A DNA stretch of 17,514 nt, from the NCBI GenBank assembly GCA_900539525.1, contig UQCM01000056.1, forward strand, positions 1 through 17,514, read 5' to 3'. Positions 13,054 to 17,514 of the stretch are shown here, one piece after another (position 1 is the first letter of the stretch; each line of letters begins with the position of its first letter). This DNA comes from an uncultured Blautia sp. (lineage in GTDB: Bacteria; Bacillota; Clostridia; Lachnospirales; Lachnospiraceae). The notes beneath the pieces are model-generated. The model was not told the origin of the DNA, made no database searches, and worked only from the letters and a program-made list of their open reading frames with translations. A program made the position numbers and the translations under genes.

Positions 13054-15312
13054 TTATTCACTCTTTGGTATTTTTGCTTTTGTTCCTTTTCCATCTCTTT
13101 TTGCAATTTTCAGACGGTTCAGATGAATCTCCTTCTCTTTATAGATGACGGCCTGGTCGGAGGATGCGTCCAGATAGAAAACAGACTCCAGCCGGTCGCT
13201 TTCTCCCAGACGGATCCCACGGACACCCACGGCCGCTTTCTTTTTCTGCGGAACTTCTTCTGCATGGAATCTTAAGAAAAATCCCTGTTTTGTCTGTAAA
13301 ACAAGGTGTTCTGTATTTTCCATGGGGTGTATGGAAATAATCTCGTCCTCTTCCTGCAGCTTCGTGGCTGCTATCGTGCGTTTGGATACGTCAAACTCAC
13401 TGCCTTCTACCTGCTTAAGCATTCCCTGAGCGGTGGCAAACAGCAGCATGGAATTCTTTACCTTCTGAAGACACTCTGCAAAAACGATCTGTTCCTGTGA
13501 ACTGTTGTAATTACAGAGATTGTCAACAGGTGTTCCCTTATCCCGGAATTTCCCATAGGGAACCTCCTGCAATCTGACGGTATGAAGCTTCCCGTTATCT
13601 GTAAAGATACAGATCTTGTCCGTATTCATACAGGTAATGACATATTTATTCTCAGAATCTGCCGCTTCCCTGTTTCTTTCATAAACAGAAACATCCACTG
13701 TCCTGGCATAGCCGAAGCGGTCCATCAGGAACACAACCTCCGTTTCCACAGGCTTCTTTTCCTCATAAACAGCTTCTTTAGCATTTTCTATGGATGTTTT
13801 GCGTGGCACGGCATACTGCTTCTTCACTGTTTCCAGCTCTTTTATGATTACTTTTGCCATGGAGCGGTAATGATTCAGGATATCCTCATATCGTGTGATA
13901 TTTGCCAGTGTTGTTTCATGCTCCTTCATCAGAGCTTCAATTTCCAGGCCGATCAGCTTATACAGACGCATTTCAAGAATCGCTGTGGCCTGTGCCTCCG
14001 TAAAATGCAGACCTTCAGCTGCTTTTCTGGATGCTTCCGATTTAAAACGGATTCCTTCTGTCTCACCGTTTACCAGGCAGGCTTTTACCTGCTTCTGGCT
14101 TTTACTTCCCCGCAGGATTTCAATGATCAGGTCGATCACATCACATGCCTTAATCAGACCTTCCTGAATTTCCTTTCTGGAAAGCTCTTTATCCAGCAGT
14201 GTGCGGTACTTTCTTGTAGCCAGTTCAAACTGAAAATCGATATGATGTTCCAGAACGCTGCGAAGGCTCATGATCTCCGGCCTTCCGTCACAGACAGCCA
14301 GCATATTGACACTGAAGGTATCTTCAAGTCTCGTCTTTTTGTAAAGCAGGTTAATAATATTCTGTGCGTCTGCATTTTTCTTCAGTTCCAGTACGATGCG
14401 AATACCCTCTTTTGAAGACTGGTTGGAAATATCTACGATATCCGTCGTCTTCTTTGTCTCGATCAGTGCCGCTACATCATTTAAGAACTTTCCGATATTG
14501 GCACCGAGCATCGTATACGGAATCTCCGTAATAACAATGCGTTCCTTTCCGCCTTTGGTCTGTTCAATCTCTACGCGGCCTCTGAGCCTGATCCTGCCAC
14601 AGCCTGTCTGATAGATCTGCAGCAGCTCATCCTTATTTACAACAATTCCACCTGTCGGAAAATCAGGTCCCTGGATGTACTGCAGCAGCTCTTCATCTGA
14701 AATCTTATTGTTTTTTATCATAGCGATCACAGCATCGATCACTTCGCCCAGGTTGTGTGGCGGTGTACTGGTTACCATACCTACGGCAATGCCCTCGGAA
14801 CCATTCACAAGAAAATTCGGAATCCTTACCGGCAGTACCTCCGGTTCCTTTTCCGTCTCGTCAAAATTCGGAAGGAAGTCTACCACATTTTTATCCAGAT
14901 CGCCAAGGAACGTCTCCTGTGTGATCCTCTGAAGCCTCGCCTCCGTATAACGCATAGCCGCAGCCCCGTCTCCTTCAATTGATCCGAAATTTCCATGTCC
15001 GTCTACCAGCGGAAGGCCTTTCTTAAACTCCTGAGCCATGACAACAAGCGCCTCATAGATAGAACTGTCCCCGTGAGGATGATATTTACCCATGGTATCA
15101 CCCACGATACGGGCACACTTTCGATAAGGCCTGTCGTAACGGATCCCCAGCTCATACATATCATACAATGTGCGGCGCTGTACCGGCTTCAAACCATCTC
15201 TGACATCGGGCAGTGCACGCGAGATTATGACACTCATGGCATAATCAATATAGGATTTCTGCATCACATCGGAATACTCCGTGCGAATAATATTTTGCTC
15301 TAAATGTTCCAT
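13054..15312 (-). CDS. parC: Type IIA DNA topoisomerase subunit A, ParC/GyrA-like
   Basis: A 752-residue DNA breakage-reunion subunit. Seen: KPVQRRTLY (42-50), the quinolone-region helix YHPHGDSSIYEALV with Ser83 and Glu87 (unmutated type), and AMRYTEARL with the DNA-attacking Tyr122. The C-terminal domain (about 500-752) looks like a shortened beta-pinwheel. The GyrA box (QRRGGKG) expected in the first blade of gyrase is not there; the nearest resemblance is a degenerate QKKKAAVG at about 689-696 near the C terminus. The length equals that of typical ParC and is shorter than usual GyrA. This favours topoisomerase IV or a decatenating enzyme, but the partner subunit looks GyrB-like, so the symbol is tentative. 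AAGGAG lies 12 nt before ATG 15312. It starts 27 nt after the B-subunit gene in one operon. Confidence 0.85.
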   Translation of the reverse strand: MEHLEQNIIRTEYSDVMQKSYIDYAMSVIISRALPDVRDGLKPVQRRTLYDMYELGIRYDRPYRKCARIVGDTMGKYHPHGDSSIYEALVVMAQEFKKGLPLVDGHGNFGSIEGDGAAAMRYTEARLQRITQETFLGDLDKNVVDFLPNFDETEKEPEVLPVRIPNFLVNGSEGIAVGMVTSTPPHNLGEVIDAVIAMIKNNKISDEELLQYIQGPDFPTGGIVVNKDELLQIYQTGCGRIRLRGRVEIEQTKGGKERIVITEIPYTMLGANIGKFLNDVAALIETKKTTDIVDISNQSSKEGIRIVLELKKNADAQNIINLLYKKTRLEDTFSVNMLAVCDGRPEIMSLRSVLEHHIDFQFELATRKYRTLLDKELSRKEIQEGLIKACDVIDLIIEILRGSKSQKQVKACLVNGETEGIRFKSEASRKAAEGLHFTEAQATAILEMRLYKLIGLEIEALMKEHETTLANITRYEDILNHYRSMAKVIIKELETVKKQYAVPRKTSIENAKEAVYEEKKPVETEVVFLMDRFGYARTVDVSVYERNREAADSENKYVITCMNTDKICIFTDNGKLHTVRLQEVPYGKFRDKGTPVDNLCNYNSSQEQIVFAECLQKVKNSMLLFATAQGMLKQVEGSEFDVSKRTIAATKLQEEDEIISIHPMENTEHLVLQTKQGFFLRFHAEEVPQKKKAAVGVRGIRLGESDRLESVFYLDASSDQAVIYKEKEIHLNRLKIAKRDGKGTKAKIPKSE

Positions 15313-15339
15313 AGTCTCTACCAGCTCCTTACCGTGTAT

Positions 15340-17262
15340 TTATATATCGAGCTGCGCATCCTTCGCATGCTCATAGATGAACGCCTTTCGCGGAGGCACC
15401 TCCGTTCCCATCAGCATCTCCGTTACATCGGATGCCATCCTCGCATCTTCGATCTCTACCCGTTTCATCCGCCGTGTTTCCGGGTTCAGCGTTGTCTCCC
15501 AGAGCTGTGCGGCATCCATTTCACCGAGACCCTTGTAGCGCTGCAGAGTGAACGGCCCTTTATGCGTCTTTCGATAACGTTCCAGGGCTTTATCATCATA
15601 AAGATATTCCTCCTCACCCTTTGACGGCATCGCCTTATACAGCGGCGGCATGGCAATATAGACATGTCCTTCATAGATCAGATCCGGCATAAAGCGGTAA
15701 AACAGCGTCAGAAGAAGTGTACAGATATGGGCACCATCCACATCGGCATCCGCCATGATCACGATCTTGTCATAACGCAGCTTCGAAATATCAAAATCAT
15801 TTCCATAACCTTCCGAGAATCCGCATCCAAAGGCATTGATCATCGTCTTGATCTCTGCATTTGCCAGTACCTTGTCAATGCTTGCTTTCTCCACATTCAG
15901 GATCTTTCCGCGTATCGGAAGGATTGCCTGGAAATTCCTGTTCCGGGCTGTTTTGGCTGAACCGCCTGCAGAATCACCTTCCACGATAAAAATCTCACAT
16001 CGCGAGGGATCTTTGCTCTCACAATTCGCCAGCTTCCCGTTAGAATCAAAGGAATACTTTGGCTTTGACAGCATATTGGTCTTTGCTTTCTCTTCCGTTT
16101 TCCGGATCTTCGCCGCCTTCTCGGCACAGGCGAGTACATTTTTCAGTGTATCCAGATTTCGGTCAAAATACCGGACAACCTCTTCTCCCGTCACTTTTCC
16201 GGTAGCCTTCGAAGCATCCTGGTTGTCCAGCTTCGTCTTCGTCTGTCCCTCAAACCGCGGAGCCGGATGCTTAATAGATATGACAGCAGTCAGTCCATTC
16301 CTGATATCTGCTCCTGTAAAATTGGCATCCTTCTCCTTAAGGATCCCCAGCTCTCTTGCATAGGTATTCATCACCGTCGTGAAGGTCGTCTTAAATCCGG
16401 TCAGATGTGTTCCACCCTCCGCATTGAAAATGTTATTGCAAAATCCCAGGACATTTTCATGAAATTCGTTGATATACTGAAAGGCACATTCTACCGTGAT
16501 TCCGTCAGATTCTCCTTTAAAATATACCGGCTCGTGAACCGCTTCCTTTTTCCTGTTCAGATCCTTTACAAAACCTATGATTCCATCCGGCTCATGAAAT
16601 TCAATAATTTCCGGCTCCTCTTCCCTTTTGTCTTCAAATACGATCGTCAGCTCAGGGTTCAGATATGCCGTCTCATGAAGCCTGCTCTTCACCTCCGCAG
16701 CTGCAAACCTTGTTTTCTCAAAAATCTCCGGATCCGGCAGAAAATTAATCCAAGTTCCGGTCTTCTTTGTCCTGCCGATCACAGGCAGCAGCCCGTTTTC
16801 CAGCTCGATCACCGGAACTCCTCTTTCATAGCGGTCATGATGGATTGCACCCTCGCGGCTTACTTTTATATCGAGATAAGTGGATAATGCATTAACGACA
16901 GAGGAACCGACTCCATGCAGGCCACCGCTTGTCTTATAGACTGTATTGTCAAACTTTCCACCTGCATGCAGAGTGGTAAAAACGAGACGCTCTGCTGACA
17001 TGCCTTTTTCATGCATACCTACGGGAATTCCACGGCCATTGTCATTGACGGTGGCAGATCCATCCTTTTCCAGCGTTACCTCAATTCTGTCACAAAATCC
17101 TGCCAGATGCTCATCCACCGCATTGTCTACGATCTCATAGATCAGATGATTCAGTCCCTTCCGTGATACGCTTCCTATATACATACCGGGCCTTTTTCTC
17201 ACAGCCTCCAGTCCTTCCAGCACAGAAATACTGCTGGCATCGTATGTGGTATTGTTTGCCAT
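15340..17262 (-). CDS. parE: Type IIA DNA topoisomerase subunit B, ParE/GyrB-like
   Basis: A 640-residue ATPase subunit that pairs with the product of the next gene. Seen: GHKL ATP-site residues in YEIVDNAVDE (Glu43, Asn47), NDNGRGIP (73-80), GGLHGVGSSVVNALS (113-127), the QTKTKL loop (340-345), the TOPRIM motif EGDSAGGS (428-435) and metal-binding DADVDGAH (505-512). RGKILNVEKA (451-460) and FDISKLRYDKIVIM resemble GyrB more than ParE, while the A subunit lacks a GyrA box. No dnaA, dnaN or recF is adjacent, as would be expected for the main gyrase locus in many Firmicutes. The symbol is therefore tentative. AGAGGA lies about 8 nt before ATG 17262. A promoter lies about 165 nt upstream. Confidence 0.85.
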   Translation of the reverse strand: MANNTTYDASSISVLEGLEAVRKRPGMYIGSVSRKGLNHLIYEIVDNAVDEHLAGFCDRIEVTLEKDGSATVNDNGRGIPVGMHEKGMSAERLVFTTLHAGGKFDNTVYKTSGGLHGVGSSVVNALSTYLDIKVSREGAIHHDRYERGVPVIELENGLLPVIGRTKKTGTWINFLPDPEIFEKTRFAAAEVKSRLHETAYLNPELTIVFEDKREEEPEIIEFHEPDGIIGFVKDLNRKKEAVHEPVYFKGESDGITVECAFQYINEFHENVLGFCNNIFNAEGGTHLTGFKTTFTTVMNTYARELGILKEKDANFTGADIRNGLTAVISIKHPAPRFEGQTKTKLDNQDASKATGKVTGEEVVRYFDRNLDTLKNVLACAEKAAKIRKTEEKAKTNMLSKPKYSFDSNGKLANCESKDPSRCEIFIVEGDSAGGSAKTARNRNFQAILPIRGKILNVEKASIDKVLANAEIKTMINAFGCGFSEGYGNDFDISKLRYDKIVIMADADVDGAHICTLLLTLFYRFMPDLIYEGHVYIAMPPLYKAMPSKGEEEYLYDDKALERYRKTHKGPFTLQRYKGLGEMDAAQLWETTLNPETRRMKRVEIEDARMASDVTEMLMGTEVPPRKAFIYEHAKDAQLDI

Positions 17263-17296
17263 ACTTTTAATCCTCTCTTAATCCTTTACAAAATGA

Positions 17297-17370
17297 GTTG
17301 CCCGACAAATGAGCCCGGCGTCGATTTTTCTGTGCTTTGCACTCCCAAAATCGATGAAGCCATTCGCAAC
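17297..17370. repeat. Long imperfect palindrome in the leader of the topoisomerase operon
   Basis: Nested arms: GTTGC/GCAAC (17297-17301 with 17366-17370), TCGATTTT/AAAATCGA (17321-17328 with 17347-17354) and GTGC-TTT-GCAC (17332-17342), with AATGAGC partly pairing GCCATT between them. It lies inside the predicted leader of about 155 nt, so it would be transcribed as a stable stem-loop. It has no strong T-run, so it is not an obvious terminator. It may be a dispersed repeat. Confidence 0.6.
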
Positions 17371-17425
17371 CCGCTCCATTCATTCTTCTTCGAAATCGAA
17401 CAAATATTCTGTTCTTCTATCTGCT

Positions 17426-17455
17426 ATTATAACAATAACCCGCAAAAAAATGCAA
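17426..17455 (-). promoter_or_regulatory. Predicted promoter of the topoisomerase operon
   Basis: On the minus strand, -35 TTGCAT (17455-17450), 18 bp, perfect -10 TATAAT (17431-17426). It gives a leader of about 155 nt that contains the palindrome at 17297-17370. Confidence 0.65.
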
Positions 17456-17461
17456 GTATCT

Positions 17462-17514
17462 GTTCAGAGTCCATTCGCAAAATCGCCTCTGCGAGGCTTT
17501 CCTTTTGCTCATGT
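17462..17514. repeat. 53-bp dispersed repeat, copy B (inverted relative to copy A)
   Basis: Matches 2436-2488 at 51 of 53 positions in opposite orientation, with the same GCCTC-TGC-GAGGC hairpin (17485-17497). It runs to the window edge, so the full element may be longer. It lies upstream of the topoisomerase promoter, where no terminator for a gene inside the window is needed. Confidence 0.8.

Noticed and set aside
13582..14415. 277-codon open frame on the plus strand opposite the topoisomerase A gene
   Set aside because: It is antisense to a clearly recognisable gene and has no domain pattern or upstream ribosome binding site that I could see. The same holds for the other long antisense frames at 3787-4545, 9537-10385 and 7877-8461.

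Overview
The window looks like chromosome of a Firmicute of class Clostridia, most likely family Lachnospiraceae (a gut anaerobe). The basis is strong AGGAGG-type ribosome binding sites, TTGACA/TATAAT-type promoters, moderate-to-low GC, a Gram-positive type HPr, a class II EPSP synthase and a Gram-positive-style secreted multi-domain glycosidase. It is mostly core or metabolic chromosome with one accessory glycan gene. No rRNA, tRNA, CRISPR array or complete mobile element was seen.

Layout. 1-55: probable right end of an IS3-family element, which also folds as a hairpin. 87-2177 (-): an EF-G paralog with altered GTPase motifs. 2178-2490: its promoter, a 16-bp hairpin and one copy of a 53-bp repeat. 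2491-5883 (-): a 1130-residue secreted glycosidase (LamG, helical linker, GH51-like barrel with an inserted domain, B-repeat, FnIII). 5884-6128: divergent promoters with an operator-like inverted repeat. 6129-8590 (+): tyrA-aroA, the late shikimate/tyrosine pathway. 8627-8676: a perfect 20-bp hairpin between convergent genes. 8702-10640 (-): a hotdog thioesterase and, upstream of it, a PurF-like protein whose glutaminase site is destroyed. 10764-10796: a strong terminator. 10857-12826 (-): HPr and, upstream of it, a glucose-superfamily PTS EIICB, with a large leader hairpin ahead of the EIICB. 13054-17262 (-): the two subunits of a type IIA topoisomerase, followed outward by a palindromic leader, a good promoter and the second, inverted copy of the 53-bp repeat at the window edge.

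How the genes relate. PTS EIICB and HPr form a sugar uptake and phosphotransfer unit; HPr also has its own promoter. TyrA and AroA sit in one operon. The topoisomerase subunits are a 27-nt-spaced pair. PurF-like and thioesterase are co-oriented and probably co-transcribed.

The points most worth following are the PurF paralog with a dead glutaminase domain but intact PRPP and apparent Fe-S residues, the EF-G paralog with changed G motifs, the nested leader hairpin before the PTS gene, HPr with Arg at position 46, the frame-shifting 40-bp duplication across the thioesterase stop codon, and the 53-bp dispersed repeat. I did not find a convincing completely new multi-gene system.
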